Assembly (NCBI RefSeq): GCF_018128065.1
Contig: NZ_CP072360.1
Span: 252,501 to 316,500 of the forward strand
Direction of reading: 5' to 3'
Length of the DNA: 64,000 nucleotides
Origin: Prevotella melaninogenica
GTDB lineage: Bacteria > Bacteroidota > Bacteroidia > Bacteroidales > Bacteroidaceae
Positions within the stretch are counted from its first letter, which is position 1. Each line of letters opens with the position of its first letter. Below, piece after piece: positions 1 to 10,169 of this stretch. Position numbers and translations under genes: made by a program. The notes below the pieces were generated by a model. That model made no database searches, was not told the DNA's origin, and worked only from the letters and a program-made list of their open reading frames with translations.

Positions 1-866
<866 letters not shown>

Positions 867-1194
867 AAAATATGTGTTGGTGATGAATGAGGGGTGATAG
901 GTGGTGATGAACACCACTACTCCCAAACACGTCACCGAGTAATCTCTGTTTCAGAACGCTTATCCTTAGAATTTAAGTTTAAAAAGCACCTTTTCGCTTG
1001 AACTTAAGTTTTGAGGCAGTGCCTCAAAAGCAAGAACAAGGAATTGATCGGTTCGTTTCTTTTACCCATCTATTTGATATAAAATCAAACAGACGCTTCT
1101 TGTACTACTTCTCTGTTTATGTAAATCTTTTCAAAGAACTCTTTCTTTATCGCTTTAGTCAAAGCGCCAGGTGGCGGGTTTTGTAAAGCGAGTG
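867..1194 (-). other. rrn leader region
   Basis: About 320 bases between the predicted rRNA promoter and the mature 16S 5' end, without a credible coding region. It is presumably the transcribed rRNA leader with antitermination and processing signals. I could not pick out a confident boxA. Confidence 0.5.
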
Positions 1195-1226
1195 CAAAGG
1201 TATAGAGAATTTCTTTTCCCACCAAA
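1195..1226 (-). promoter_or_regulatory. rRNA operon promoter
   Basis: On the minus strand TTTG (1223-1226) lies exactly 20 bases from TACCTTTG (1195-1202). This matches the Bacteroidota -33/-7 promoter consensus TTTG-N19/21-TAnnTTTG. It reads toward the 16S gene. Confidence 0.75.
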
Positions 1227-1306
1227 TGTTTTAAGGATTATTTTTCAGAGAAATAAACTTTTTTATTTAAAATTGATTCAAATCAACTAATATCTTTAAA
1301 AATGAT

Positions 1307-1314
1307 TACTTTTG
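1307..1314 (+). promoter_or_regulatory. -7 element of the esterase gene
   Basis: TACTTTTG, 25 bases before the esterase start, fits TAnnTTTG. No good -33 element is visible at the usual distance. Confidence 0.45.
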
Positions 1315-1338
1315 TACCTTAAAAAAGAAAATTAAAGT

Positions 1339-2031
1339 ATGAGACATACAAGAGAGATTATTAAGATTTGGACTCACGATTGCATTCTACATAATGAAGA
1401 AAACTCAAAATTTTTCATTATACAACCTGTTGATAGCAACGATACAGAAGAATTAGAGCGACAAATCACCTATATTGAAGAGCATACGCAGACATCTTTC
1501 TGTCATATTGCCATTCGCATCAATAAATGGAATGCCGAGCTTACACCATGGTCAGCCCCACCCGTCTTTGGTAAGATTCCATTCGGTGATGGTGCCCATT
1601 CCACCTTATTATATATAATAGAGCATCTCATTCCAACATTGAATAAGCGATATTCATTAGGATTGAACAAAGGCAACACAATTTTAGGAGGATATTCATT
1701 AGCAGGACTCTTTTCACTATGGACTGCCTATCAACACGAGGTACCATTCCGAGGAATTGTTTCCGCATCACCTTCAGCGTGGTATATAGGTTGGTTAGAA
1801 TACGCCGAAAACCACCAACCGCAAGTAGAACACGCCTATCTCAGCCTTGGCGACAAAGAGGAGAAAACAAAAACAAAATTGATGTCAACTATCAGTAAAG
1901 ATATACTCCGACAAGAACAGATATTCACGGAGCAAGGCATCAATTGCAAAATGGAATGGAACGCAGGAAATCACTTCCAAGATAACGGCATTAGAATTGC
2001 GAAAGGTTTCCTTTGGTTAATGAACCAGTAG
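1339..2031 (+). CDS. alpha/beta-hydrolase fold esterase
   Basis: A 230-residue protein without a signal peptide, so probably cytoplasmic. It carries the nucleophile elbow GGYSLAG with Ser120, a likely acid Asp172 (LSLGDKEE) and a likely catalytic His212 (NAGNHFQ). Order and spacing fit an alpha/beta-hydrolase triad of the putative esterase type (feruloyl-esterase or S-formylglutathione-hydrolase-like). The substrate cannot be told from sequence. It stands alone between the rRNA operon and a lipoprotein gene on the opposite strand. The ATG at 1339 follows a -7 element closely, which supports this start. Confidence 0.75.
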   Translation: MRHTREIIKIWTHDCILHNEENSKFFIIQPVDSNDTEELERQITYIEEHTQTSFCHIAIRINKWNAELTPWSAPPVFGKIPFGDGAHSTLLYIIEHLIPTLNKRYSLGLNKGNTILGGYSLAGLFSLWTAYQHEVPFRGIVSASPSAWYIGWLEYAENHQPQVEHAYLSLGDKEEKTKTKLMSTISKDILRQEQIFTEQGINCKMEWNAGNHFQDNGIRIAKGFLWLMNQ

Positions 2032-2129
2032 TAAACAAGCCGAATACTCTGCTCAAAGAGAAAGTAGTCGGCAAATAAATATTCGATTGACTTCACAATT
2101 GAATATCTTCTAATACAGAACAAAAGCGC

Positions 2130-3056
2130 CTACTCAACCCCAGCAAGGTGCTTTGCTTCTGGTGAAAGAAACCTCTTTATCTTATCATAAGAGACAGTAA
2201 AGGTAGGCATTCCAATCGCATACGGACCAATCTCATACTGTCCATAACCAAAGACAACACCTTTCGGCGAAAGATAAACCTCATCCTCAGGCAGCGGGAT
2301 AATCCCCTTCTTAAGAAAGAGTTCCGCCATATCCTCTTTGACACGACTACTTACATTACGCGTACCATTATCCTCTTCACAACTTCTAAAATAGCTTTCC
2401 ACGCCAGCTCTGAGGATAGGTTGTAGTTCCTTAACATTCTTCACTTTCAAGATATTACGCAGCATAGCACCCGTCTTCTTATCAAAAGTTACCCCATACG
2501 TTCCAGACATTCCATGTGCTCCACCAGAATATATGTAAACAGACGAGGTATAAGAAACATAACGAGTAGTTTCATTTTCCTTCATAACATAGCTTGAAAA
2601 TGCTGGCGTCCAAGACGAATTTGAATCCTCGAGTTCTTCGAAATAAAGCTTCACATTAGTATAAGCAATCTTAGCATAATAGTTTATCATTCCCTTACCA
2701 TCTGCAAGATTCTTGTAAGATTGAGCTCTTACACCATCATAAACAACATAATCTGTTACTTTCCTCATCTCAGACGATAGATAAGCACGCAACGAATCAA
2801 CCAAAGGCTGCGGACCAGACTTCGGAAAAGAATAAGCAAAATCAACAGTTCCCTTATTCGTACTATAAGATTTACCGATAGAGTCAACCACCAATGGCAC
2901 ATCTTTCTCCACCACAACAGAATCAGAAGTGGAAAGAGGAGAAACAACAGTGTTCGCCAACTCTTTTGTTGTCGAAGCCTTTTCACTTTTGCATCCAACA
3001 GAAATAATGCTATTCAAAAGAGATGCTAAAAGGAATAAAAAATATCTTTTATTCAT
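2130..3056 (-). CDS. DUF3298 (RsiV-like) lipoprotein
   Basis: A 308-residue envelope protein. The N-terminus is a lipoprotein signal ending in SVGC, with Cys22 as the lipid-anchor residue. The C-terminal half has the DUF3298 pattern, including the YSGGAHG segment and the following TFDKKTGAML strand, as in the extracellular part of RsiV-type proteins. RsiV binds lysozyme in Firmicutes, but no sigma factor is next door here and no such role should be assumed. It is transcribed from its own promoter, divergent from the neighbouring oxidoreductase gene. Confidence 0.75.
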   Translation of the reverse strand: MNKRYFLFLLASLLNSIISVGCKSEKASTTKELANTVVSPLSTSDSVVVEKDVPLVVDSIGKSYSTNKGTVDFAYSFPKSGPQPLVDSLRAYLSSEMRKVTDYVVYDGVRAQSYKNLADGKGMINYYAKIAYTNVKLYFEELEDSNSSWTPAFSSYVMKENETTRYVSYTSSVYIYSGGAHGMSGTYGVTFDKKTGAMLRNILKVKNVKELQPILRAGVESYFRSCEEDNGTRNVSSRVKEDMAELFLKKGIIPLPEDEVYLSPKGVVFGYGQYEIGPYAIGMPTFTVSYDKIKRFLSPEAKHLAGVE

Positions 3057-3082
3057 ATCAACTAATGCTTGTTAAAAGACAA

Positions 3083-3114
3083 CAAAAATAGTCATTTCCC
3101 CCTTTATTTACAAA
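3083..3114 (-). promoter_or_regulatory. promoter of the DUF3298 lipoprotein gene
   Basis: On the minus strand TTTG (3111-3114), 20 bases, then TATTTTTG (3083-3090), a full match to the Bacteroidota consensus, 27 bases before the ATG. Confidence 0.7.
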
Positions 3115-3122
3115 ACTTTACC

Positions 3123-3130
3123 TACTTTTG
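3123..3130 (+). promoter_or_regulatory. -7 element of the oxidoreductase gene
   Basis: TACTTTTG on the plus strand, back to back with the divergent lipoprotein promoter. The -33 element is weak. Confidence 0.45.
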
Positions 3131-3217
3131 TTACATTAGGAAAGTAACAAAGCATATTTTATAGGCTTCCTTGTTGAAAACAGTCAATAAAATATGCTCT
3201 TAAAAGCAATAGGAAAG

Positions 3218-4161
3218 ATGAAGATTAGCATTATAGGAACAGGGATGATAGCTACCGAAGTTATCACGCTGCTAAAGACAGAAGTGAAAGGGATTGAAAT
3301 CACCAGTATATTTTCACATAGCAATCAGGAAAGGGTCGAATTTCTTGCAAAGATGAATCATATTGACAGAATTTATACCAACTATGATCAGCTACTCAAG
3401 GAAGACAAAGCCGATTTCGTTTATATAGCCTTAGTCAACAGTGCCCATTACGAATTCACTCGCAAAGCATTAGAAGCTGGACGAAACGTGATTGTAGAGA
3501 AGCCTTTTACCCTAACTGTTACCGAAGCTGAAGAATTAGCAGCAATGGCTCGAGAGCGAAAGCTATACCTCTTTGAAGCTATCTCACCCTTACATACCCC
3601 TAACTTCCACATGGTTAAGGATAGTCTGAAACGAATTGGTCCTATACACTTCGTACAATGCAACTTCTCACAATATTCAAGTAAGTACGACCGCTATCTG
3701 CAAGGAGATATTGCACCAGTATTCTATCCTGCATTAGGAGGTGGCGCACTTAACGACCTCAACGTCTATAACATCAATGTTGTTATCGGATTATTCGGAC
3801 AACCCACTTCAACTGAATATTTTGCCAACCGTGGTCACAATGGTATTGACACGTCTGGCGTGATGGTACTCTCCTACCCCACACTGACCGCAACTTGTAC
3901 AGCTGCAAAGGACTCCAGTAGCCCATCTTTATCCTCATACAAGGAGAAAAGGGATGGATACATATCCCAACACCAGCTAACGAGTTTGGTAGTGTGGAGA
4001 TGATGATACAAGAAAAGCTAACCAGTTATCGTCGTAACGCCTATGAAAGTCGCCTTGCCCATGAGTTTATCGACTTCAAGGATGTATGGGAGAAGAAGGA
4101 TTATAAACAAATGGAGGCATGGCTGGATAGGTCAGTAGAAGTGATGAGGGTGCTAAGGTAA
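3218..4161 (+). pseudogene. Gfo/Idh/MocA family oxidoreductase, frameshifted
   Basis: NAD(P)-dependent sugar or inositol dehydrogenase-type protein. It begins MKISIIGTGMIA, a Rossmann glycine motif, and has the EKPFT segment typical of Gfo/Idh enzymes. I start it at 3218 because the upstream ATG at 3194 adds eight residues before the first beta strand. At 3928-3930 the frame breaks: the open frame reads into unrelated residues and stops at 4003. One extra T restores SFILIQGEKGWIHIPTPANE and then a normal C-terminus ending at 4161. The reconstructed protein would be about 314 residues, the normal length for the family. This is either a decayed gene or a base-calling error in a T run. Confidence 0.75.
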
Positions 4162-4195
4162 AAAAAGCCTCACCCCAAAACAGCCTCACCCCCAA

Positions 4196-4217
4196 CCCCT
4201 CTCCGAAAGGAGAGGGG
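4196..4217. repeat. C/G-rich hairpin repeat, copy 1
   Basis: CCCCTCTCC-GAAA-GGAGAGGGG, a perfect 9-bp stem with a GNRA-like loop, between two convergent genes. Related hairpins occur at 13634, 25595, 38739 and 38855. It may work as a bidirectional terminator. Confidence 0.7.
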
Positions 4218-4337
4218 AGTAATTACCGAAGAGGGAAAATAGGTTGAACTACTTCAGGGAAGGATGTTTTATAAAATTATAAAATCAAAAAGGACACTCA
4301 ATAACTGAGCATCTTTTTTTTATATCCTTATTGTGTA

Positions 4338-5609
4338 TTACTTCAATGCTTGCTCAAGATCGGCAATGATGTCCTCTACGTTTTCAATACCCACTGAAAG
4401 GCGGATTAAGTCAGGTGCAATACCAGCCTCACGAAGTTGTTCATCTGTCAACTGACGATGGGTGTGACTCGCTGGATGCAGCACACAAGTACGTGCATCA
4501 GCCACATGCGTTACGATAGAAACGAAATCAAGACGATCCATAAACTTAATAGCATCTTCTCTCGAACCCTTCAAGCCAAAAGCAATAACACCACATGAAC
4601 CATTTGGAAGATACTTCTGCCCCAATGCATAATACTTATTTGAAGGCAGACCGCAATAGTTCACCCATGCCACCTTCTCATTCTTTTCCAACCACTCAGC
4701 CACCTTCTGTGCATTTGAGCAGTGCTGCTTCATACGAAGGTGTAAAGTCTCAAGACCTATATTAAGCAAGTATGAGTTTTGTGGTGCAGGTATACTTCCA
4801 AGGTCTCTCATCAACTGAGCTACCATCTTAGTAATATATGCCAGTTTACCAAAGGCTTTAGTATAGGTAAGCCCATGATAACTATCATCCGGAGTGGTCA
4901 ATCCTTGGAACTTCTCACTGTATTCCTCCCAATCGAAATTACCAGAATCAACAACGACACCACCAACCTGCGTGGCGTGACCATCCATATACTTTGTCGT
5001 AGAATGGGTAACAATGTCGCATCCCCACTCAAAAGGACGACAATTAATTGGAGTAGCAAACGTATTGTCGACTATTAGTGGCACACCATGTTTATGAGCA
5101 ATTCCTGCAAAACGTTCTATATCGAACACCTTACCTCCAGGATTTGATATTGTCTCACCAAAGAAACACTTTGTATTTGGCTGAAATGCAGCCTCAATCT
5201 TTTCATCGTCCCACTCTGGATCGATGAATGTACACTCAATACCCAACTTCTTCAGTGTTACACCGAAAAGATTAAATGTTCCACCATAAATAGTGTTGGA
5301 TGTCACGAAATGGTCACCAGCTCCACAAAGATTAAATATTGCATAGAAGTTGGCAGCCTGACCCGAAGAGGTTAGCACAGCACCAACGCCACCTTCAAGG
5401 GCAGCAATCTTCTTGGCAACAGCATCATTCGTAGGGTTAGCCAAACGTGTATAGAAATAACCACTATCCTCCAAGTCGAACAAACGTGCCATCTGCTCAC
5501 TGGTTTCATATTTGAATGTTGTACTCTGATAAATTGGCAACTGCTGGGGTTCACCCTTTATAGGTTTCCATCCACCATGAATACAAATAGTTTCGAGATT
5601 TCTTTTCAT
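4338..5609 (-). CDS. metY: O-acetylhomoserine sulfhydrylase (MetY type)
   Basis: A 423-residue cytoplasmic PLP enzyme of the Cys/Met metabolism family. It converts O-acetylhomoserine and sulfide to homocysteine in methionine synthesis. The PLP lysine is Lys206 in HSTTKYMDGH. The segments YTRLANPTN (cofactor phosphate region), SSGQAA and VDNTFATP are in place, and length is normal for the family. A full -33/-7 promoter lies 37 bases upstream. It is divergent from an Lrp/AsnC regulator, a common arrangement for a gene and its controller, so regulation by that neighbour is a reasonable inference. A cystathionine-type lyase is less likely given the length and the N-terminal HGGWKPIKGEP segment. 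Confidence 0.92.
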   Translation of the reverse strand: MKRNLETICIHGGWKPIKGEPQQLPIYQSTTFKYETSEQMARLFDLEDSGYFYTRLANPTNDAVAKKIAALEGGVGAVLTSSGQAANFYAIFNLCGAGDHFVTSNTIYGGTFNLFGVTLKKLGIECTFIDPEWDDEKIEAAFQPNTKCFFGETISNPGGKVFDIERFAGIAHKHGVPLIVDNTFATPINCRPFEWGCDIVTHSTTKYMDGHATQVGGVVVDSGNFDWEEYSEKFQGLTTPDDSYHGLTYTKAFGKLAYITKMVAQLMRDLGSIPAPQNSYLLNIGLETLHLRMKQHCSNAQKVAEWLEKNEKVAWVNYCGLPSNKYYALGQKYLPNGSCGVIAFGLKGSREDAIKFMDRLDFVSIVTHVADARTCVLHPASHTHRQLTDEQLREAGIAPDLIRLSVGIENVEDIIADLEQALK

Positions 5610-5645
5610 ATCCTTATATATTTATTACTCAATAGAATTCGATTG

Positions 5646-5676
5646 CAAAGTTATAACAAAACAATTTACTAACAAA
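5646..5676 (-). promoter_or_regulatory. metY promoter
   Basis: On the minus strand TTTG (5673-5676), 19 bases, TAACTTTG (5646-5653). It matches the Bacteroidota consensus and lies in the 159-base gap shared with the divergent regulator gene. Confidence 0.75.
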
Positions 5677-5704
5677 ATATACTGATATATTCAGAAAAAT
5701 GTAC

Positions 5705-5712
5705 TACTTTTG
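5705..5712 (+). promoter_or_regulatory. -7 element of the Lrp/AsnC gene
   Basis: TACTTTTG on the plus strand, 57 bases before the ATG. The -33 element is not clear. Confidence 0.45.
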
Positions 5713-5768
5713 TCCAATATTTACGATATTCAACAGAATAATATTCTGCAAAAAGAGAACCTAACAAA

Positions 5769-6248
5769 ATGAATAATATTGAGAACTTAGATGAAACAGA
5801 CCGTAAGATACTGCGTATTCTGCAACGTGATTCACACTTAACGGTAAAAGAATTAGCTGTAAAACTCCATCTCTCAACCTCTCCCACCTTTGAACGACAA
5901 AAACGTTTGGAACGTGATGGGTTTATAGAGCGATATATGGCTGTTGTAAATCCACATAAGGTTGGCAATGGTATTATGGTAATGTGTAATATCAGACTCA
6001 AACAACACTCTCAGGAACTCATACAAGAATTCATGAATGTAGTGCAGGGTATTGAGGAAATCACAGAATGTTATAACACCAGTGGCGACTATGATTTCCT
6101 TATTAAAGTCTATGCGCGTGACATGAAAAGCTATCAACAATTCATGCTCAACACCCTTGGAACAATTAATTGTATAGGAAGTTTACATAGTATCTTTATC
6201 ATTGACGAAACAAAGAACACACATGGAGTTCCTATCTCTATGCTTTGA
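5769..6248 (+). CDS. Lrp/AsnC family transcriptional regulator
   Basis: A 159-residue protein of normal family length. Residues about 8-65 form the winged helix-turn-helix (LDETDRKILRILQRD and the recognition region LHLSTSPTFERQKRLE). Residues about 75-150 form the RAM ligand-binding and oligomerisation domain, with the GDYDFLIKV strand. Lrp/AsnC proteins bind amino acids and control amino-acid metabolism genes. The position divergent from metY suggests a sulfur amino-acid role, which is inference. Downstream, convergent with the phosphate transporter gene, come a 22-bp-period repeat array and a terminator hairpin. Confidence 0.88.
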   Translation: MNNIENLDETDRKILRILQRDSHLTVKELAVKLHLSTSPTFERQKRLERDGFIERYMAVVNPHKVGNGIMVMCNIRLKQHSQELIQEFMNVVQGIEEITECYNTSGDYDFLIKVYARDMKSYQQFMLNTLGTINCIGSLHSIFIIDETKNTHGVPISML

Positions 6249-6313
6249 GTTTTAAGGAGTTAATGGCTTATCGAAATCGGCAATGACATCCTTAACTGGT
6301 CTTTCGACCCCTA

Positions 6314-6392
6314 ATAGTTATCGTGCGGACGCTCCGCACATGTTGTGTTGATGGTGAACACATGTTGTGCGAATGGCGAACACCAAATGTGT
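6314..6392. repeat. 22-bp-period palindrome array, family A, locus 1
   Basis: Three 13-bp palindromic cores at 6336, 6358 and 6380 (GCACATGTTGTGT, ACACATGTTGTGC, ACACCAAATGTGT) with 9-base linkers, plus a degenerate unit at 6314. The period is exactly 22 bp. It lies between convergent genes. Confidence 0.85.
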
Positions 6393-6501
6393 TGAAGATT
6401 AAATGAACTGCTCTATGTGGTTAATGAAAGTGCAACCGAATGTTAGAACCCATCAAGTGGTGATACTATAAGCATTCAAGAGATGGAAGTCATGATATAG
6501 T

Positions 6502-6535
6502 AAAGGCAAGGACACACATTGATGCCCCTGCCTTT
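6502..6535. terminator. bidirectional terminator between regulator and transporter genes
   Basis: AAAGGCA(A)GG pairs with CC(C)CTGCCTTT across a 13-14 base loop. It sits between the ends of two convergent genes. Confidence 0.55.
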
Positions 6536-6560
6536 ATCTTGTTTAATCATACTCAAAATT

Positions 6561-8270
6561 TTATGCGTCTTGCTGTCGAACACCCATACGAGCCTCAACA
6601 ACATTGACAACATAGTCGCCTAATTTCTCGCACTCCTGAATGATGTCCATGTACATCGTTCCCACTGCATAGGTGTACTTATGGTCGTTCACATCGTTGA
6701 TATTCTGCGAACGCAACTGATTACGATAGTTGTTGATTTCAGTCTCAATATTGAACGAACGATTCACATCATTGTCCTGACGATGACCAACAAGAATGCG
6801 GTTCATCTGTGTCAGAGCATCATCTGTCAATTCAAACATCTGATGCATGTGGTCATACTGATCTTGCGTGAAGTCTTCCTTGCTATTGATGAGACGGCTG
6901 GAGGTACGAGCAATGTTATAACAAGCATCACCGATACTCTCTAACTCAGAGATTTCACGAAGCATAGAACGTACCTTCTCCTTAGTTTCATCACTCAGAT
7001 GGGCATTAGAAACCTGGTCAAGATACTTCGCAATCTCTATCTCCATATTATCAGAAATACCTTCATACTTCTCAATACGACTGTAAAGTTTGCTGAATTT
7101 ATCCATATCTTTCTCACCAAGTAACTCACGAACCATACCAAACATACGCTGGATACGCTCTGCAAACGACTTTATCTCTTTTGAAGCCTCAAGCACAGAA
7201 AGTTCTGGAGTCTTCATGATACCAGTCTGAATGAAGTGCAGACGGAACTCGTCTTCGTCCTTGTTTGCCTTCGGTTTGATAATAATGCAGACAAGCTTCT
7301 CTAAATACTTGATTGGTCCAACGAGGATAGCTGTGTTGGCAAGGTTGAATGTGGTATGGAAAGCAGCAAGCACAAAACTTAGTTTGGCAGCATTAGCCGC
7401 AAAACCAGGCGCGCCTTTTGGCATATTTACATCATAACCCACCCAATCGCATACCATATTGATAAAAGGATGGAAAACACATAATACCCAGAGAACACCA
7501 AAGACATTGAACACCATGTGAGCCATCGCAGCACGACGTGCCTGCGTGTTAGCCGTCAAAGCAGCGAGGTTTGAGGTTACTGTCGTACCGATATTCTCAC
7601 CCATTACAAGTGCAATACCCTGATAAATAGGCAGTACGCCCGTTGAACAGAGTATCATCGTGATAGCCATGATAGCTGCAGAACTCTGCACACACATGGT
7701 CAACACGCTACCAATAAGTAGGAAAACAATAGTTGTTACGAAGCTTTGTGGGTCAAAATGACTAAAAAAGTCGAGTACAGCCTGATTATGTGCAAGATCC
7801 ATGTCAATACCCGTTTGGCGCAAAGTTCCCAATCCAAGGAACATAAAAGAGATACCAAAGAGAAAATCACCGATGAGTTTACGCTTCTTAGAGTAAATCA
7901 GTGCGATACCAACAAAGAATGCTGGCCAGACGAAATCGGTAATATTAAACGAGAAACCAGCTGACATAATCCATGCCGTTAGCGTCGTTCCGATGTTCGC
8001 TCCCATAATAACCGAGATGGCTTGAAGCAATGTCAACAACCCTGCATTCACAAAGCTAACCGTCATCACCGTCGTTGCTGTTGATGATTGTACAGCAGCT
8101 GTGATGAACGTACCCGTAAGAATACCAGTAAACCGGTTTGTAGTCATTGCGCCAAGAATGTGACGCAACTGTGGACCTGCCATTTTCTGCAGAGCCTCAC
8201 TCATAGTTTTCATACCGAACATTAGCAATGCCAATGCTCCAATGAGCTTAAAGAAAATCCAAATCGACAT
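6561..8270 (-). CDS. Na+/phosphate cotransporter with PhoU-like C-terminal domain
   Basis: A 569-residue inner-membrane protein of the NptA/YjbB type, moving phosphate with sodium. The two inverted PNaS repeats are clear. The first has QSST (61-64) and GANIGTT (90-96); the second has QSSAA (195-199) and GENIGTT (224-230). Hydrophobic segments fill residues 1-330. Residues about 355-560 are helical and charged like PhoU, often regulatory in these fusions. It is single-gene and convergent with the Lrp/AsnC gene. Import or export direction cannot be read from sequence. Confidence 0.88.
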   Translation of the reverse strand: MSIWIFFKLIGALALLMFGMKTMSEALQKMAGPQLRHILGAMTTNRFTGILTGTFITAAVQSSTATTVMTVSFVNAGLLTLLQAISVIMGANIGTTLTAWIMSAGFSFNITDFVWPAFFVGIALIYSKKRKLIGDFLFGISFMFLGLGTLRQTGIDMDLAHNQAVLDFFSHFDPQSFVTTIVFLLIGSVLTMCVQSSAAIMAITMILCSTGVLPIYQGIALVMGENIGTTVTSNLAALTANTQARRAAMAHMVFNVFGVLWVLCVFHPFINMVCDWVGYDVNMPKGAPGFAANAAKLSFVLAAFHTTFNLANTAILVGPIKYLEKLVCIIIKPKANKDEDEFRLHFIQTGIMKTPELSVLEASKEIKSFAERIQRMFGMVRELLGEKDMDKFSKLYSRIEKYEGISDNMEIEIAKYLDQVSNAHLSDETKEKVRSMLREISELESIGDACYNIARTSSRLINSKEDFTQDQYDHMHQMFELTDDALTQMNRILVGHRQDNDVNRSFNIETEINNYRNQLRSQNINDVNDHKYTYAVGTMYMDIIQECEKLGDYVVNVVEARMGVRQQDA

Positions 8271-8299
8271 ATAATAACTTAATTTGTGATGTCTGTTTC

Positions 8300-8330
8300 T
8301 TGGATATCTGCAAAACTTTCTCTAACTTTA
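8300..8330 (+). promoter_or_regulatory. promoter of the uridine-kinase-like gene
   Basis: TTG (8300-8302), 20 bases, TAACTTTA (8323-8330). One base off the -7 consensus, 54 bases before the start. Confidence 0.4.
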
Positions 8331-8383
8331 CAATCCTATTTACCCAAGGACAATATTGTTCCCTGACATAATTTTAACCATCA

Positions 8384-10051
8384 ATGATTATGAGACAAGT
8401 ACTGCATATCCGTTGCAAAAATAATAAAAAAACTCAAGAAGTCCCAATCGGAAGTACACTTTCTGACATTTATAAGGAAATTAATCTCCAAATACCTTAC
8501 GGACCAGTGAGTGCAAAAGTGAACAATAAGGTGGAAGGACTCCATTATCGTGTCTATCATAATAAGGACATAGAGTTCCTCAACCTGCTTTCACCATCAG
8601 GTATTCGCACTTACACCCGCTCGCTCTTCTTAGTGCTCTGTAAGGCTGTCCACGACCTTTATACGGGTAGTCAAGTGATTATAGACATCCCTGTTTCAAA
8701 TGGTTACTACTGTAACTTGAAGCTTGGACATGAGATTACAACAGAGGATGTTGACCGCATCCGTACACGAATGCAGGAGATTATCGACGCTAAGATGCCT
8801 ATCCAGCGTTACGAAACAACAACCGAGGAGGCTGTTAAGCTGTTCACTGAGTTAGGCGATATACAAAAGGCTAAACTCCTTAAAAGCAGCGGTAGCCTTT
8901 ATTGTGTCTATTATGTGCTTGACGATTATAAGGATTATTACTATGGTTCGATGCTTACCAACACGAGTCAACTTCATCTCTTTGGGTTGGAGCCTTACTT
9001 TGATGGGGTCCTCTTGCGTATCCCTTCCGTACAAGACCCTTCTAAATTAGGTGAATTGATACGTCAAGACAAGATGTTCGAGGTGTTCAAGGAGCATCAT
9101 AGATGGCAGAGTATCTTAGGCATTAAAACTGTAGGTGACTTCAACGAGGCGGTAAAGAATGGACTGGCAACCGACCTTATCAATGTCAGTGAGGCTCTGC
9201 AAGAAAAGAAGATATCGCAGATTGCCGATACGATTGCTGAACGAAAAGAGATAAAGGTAGTACTCATTGCCGGACCATCTTCGAGCGGTAAGACAACATT
9301 CTGTAAACGCCTTTCAGTCCAACTATTAGCAAGTGGTGTGAAACCTGTACAGATATCCTTAGATGATTACTTCGTTAACAGGGCGGAAACACCGAAAGAC
9401 GAGAATGGAGAACTTGATTATGAGAGTATCTATGCACTGAATATTCCACTTATCAATGAGCAGTTTAATGCACTTTTCCGTGGTGAAGAGGTGGAATTAC
9501 CAAAGTATAATTTCCAAACCGGAATGAGTGAAAAGAGCGGTAAAAAACTGCATCTTGGAGAGAATAACATACTACTTGTGGAAGGTATTCACGCACTCAA
9601 CCCTGCACTGACAGAGCAGATTGCAGACGACAAGAAGTTTAAAATCTACGCATCTGCCCTCACTACAATCCTGTTAGACGACCATAACTATATCCCAACA
9701 ACCGACAATCGACTACTTCGTCGTATTGTTCGCGATTACAAGTATCGTGGTTGTTCTGCACAAGAAACAATCCACCGCTGGCCAAGTGTACGTGCCGGTG
9801 AGAACAAGTGGATTTTCCCTTATCAAGAACAGGCTGATGTAATGTTCAACACGGCAATGCTCTTTGAACTTGCCGTCATTAAAACGCAAGCGGAAGAAGT
9901 GTTGGAACAAGTGCCAGAGAACTGTGAGGAATATGCTGAAGCCTATCGTCTGCGCAAGTTCCTCAAGTATTTTGCACCACTACCTTTCCGCAATCTCCCT
10001 CCAACATCCCTACTGAGAGAGTTCTTAGGAGGTAGTTCGTTTAAGTATTAG
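8384..10051 (+). CDS. uridine kinase-like P-loop protein with TGS-type N-terminus
   Basis: A 555-residue cytoplasmic protein with three parts. Residues about 5-70 look like a TGS/ubiquitin-like domain. Residues 70-250 resemble the editing-domain region of threonyl-tRNA synthetase. Residues about 288-490 form a uridine kinase/phosphoribulokinase domain with P-loop GPSSSGKT (297-304) and the following DDYFVNR segment. Proteins of this architecture are common in Bacteroidota and usually annotated as nucleoside kinases; the role of the N-terminal half is unknown. ATGs at 8384 and 8390 are both possible starts. It is monocistronic, with a strong terminator. Confidence 0.82.
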   Translation: MIMRQVLHIRCKNNKKTQEVPIGSTLSDIYKEINLQIPYGPVSAKVNNKVEGLHYRVYHNKDIEFLNLLSPSGIRTYTRSLFLVLCKAVHDLYTGSQVIIDIPVSNGYYCNLKLGHEITTEDVDRIRTRMQEIIDAKMPIQRYETTTEEAVKLFTELGDIQKAKLLKSSGSLYCVYYVLDDYKDYYYGSMLTNTSQLHLFGLEPYFDGVLLRIPSVQDPSKLGELIRQDKMFEVFKEHHRWQSILGIKTVGDFNEAVKNGLATDLINVSEALQEKKISQIADTIAERKEIKVVLIAGPSSSGKTTFCKRLSVQLLASGVKPVQISLDDYFVNRAETPKDENGELDYESIYALNIPLINEQFNALFRGEEVELPKYNFQTGMSEKSGKKLHLGENNILLVEGIHALNPALTEQIADDKKFKIYASALTTILLDDHNYIPTTDNRLLRRIVRDYKYRGCSAQETIHRWPSVRAGENKWIFPYQEQADVMFNTAMLFELAVIKTQAEEVLEQVPENCEEYAEAYRLRKFLKYFAPLPFRNLPPTSLLREFLGGSSFKY

Positions 10052-10068
10052 ATACGCTTCTACCATAT

Positions 10069-10105
10069 AAAAGGTGCGCTTTTGACTCTCAAAAGCGCAC
10101 CTTTT
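10069..10105 (+). terminator. intrinsic terminator of the uridine-kinase-like gene
   Basis: Perfect 16-bp stem (10069-10084 with 10090-10105), loop ACTCT, then a T-rich tract. Its inner CTTTT-N7-AAAAG and the following CTTTT 22 bases on match the 22-bp family at 26633. Confidence 0.85.
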
Positions 10106-10169
10106 ATTTTATTAGCTATCATCAGTTTCTCATTGTTCATTGACCATAGCAAACAAAGAGACAAAGCTA

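Noticed and set aside
4300..4325. Terminator hairpin after metY
   Set aside because: ACTCA/TGAG gives only a four-base stem; the T run is suggestive but the stem is too weak to call.
5610..5660. SAM riboswitch upstream of metY
   Set aside because: The predicted transcript start leaves a leader of only about 30 bases, too short for any known SAM riboswitch.
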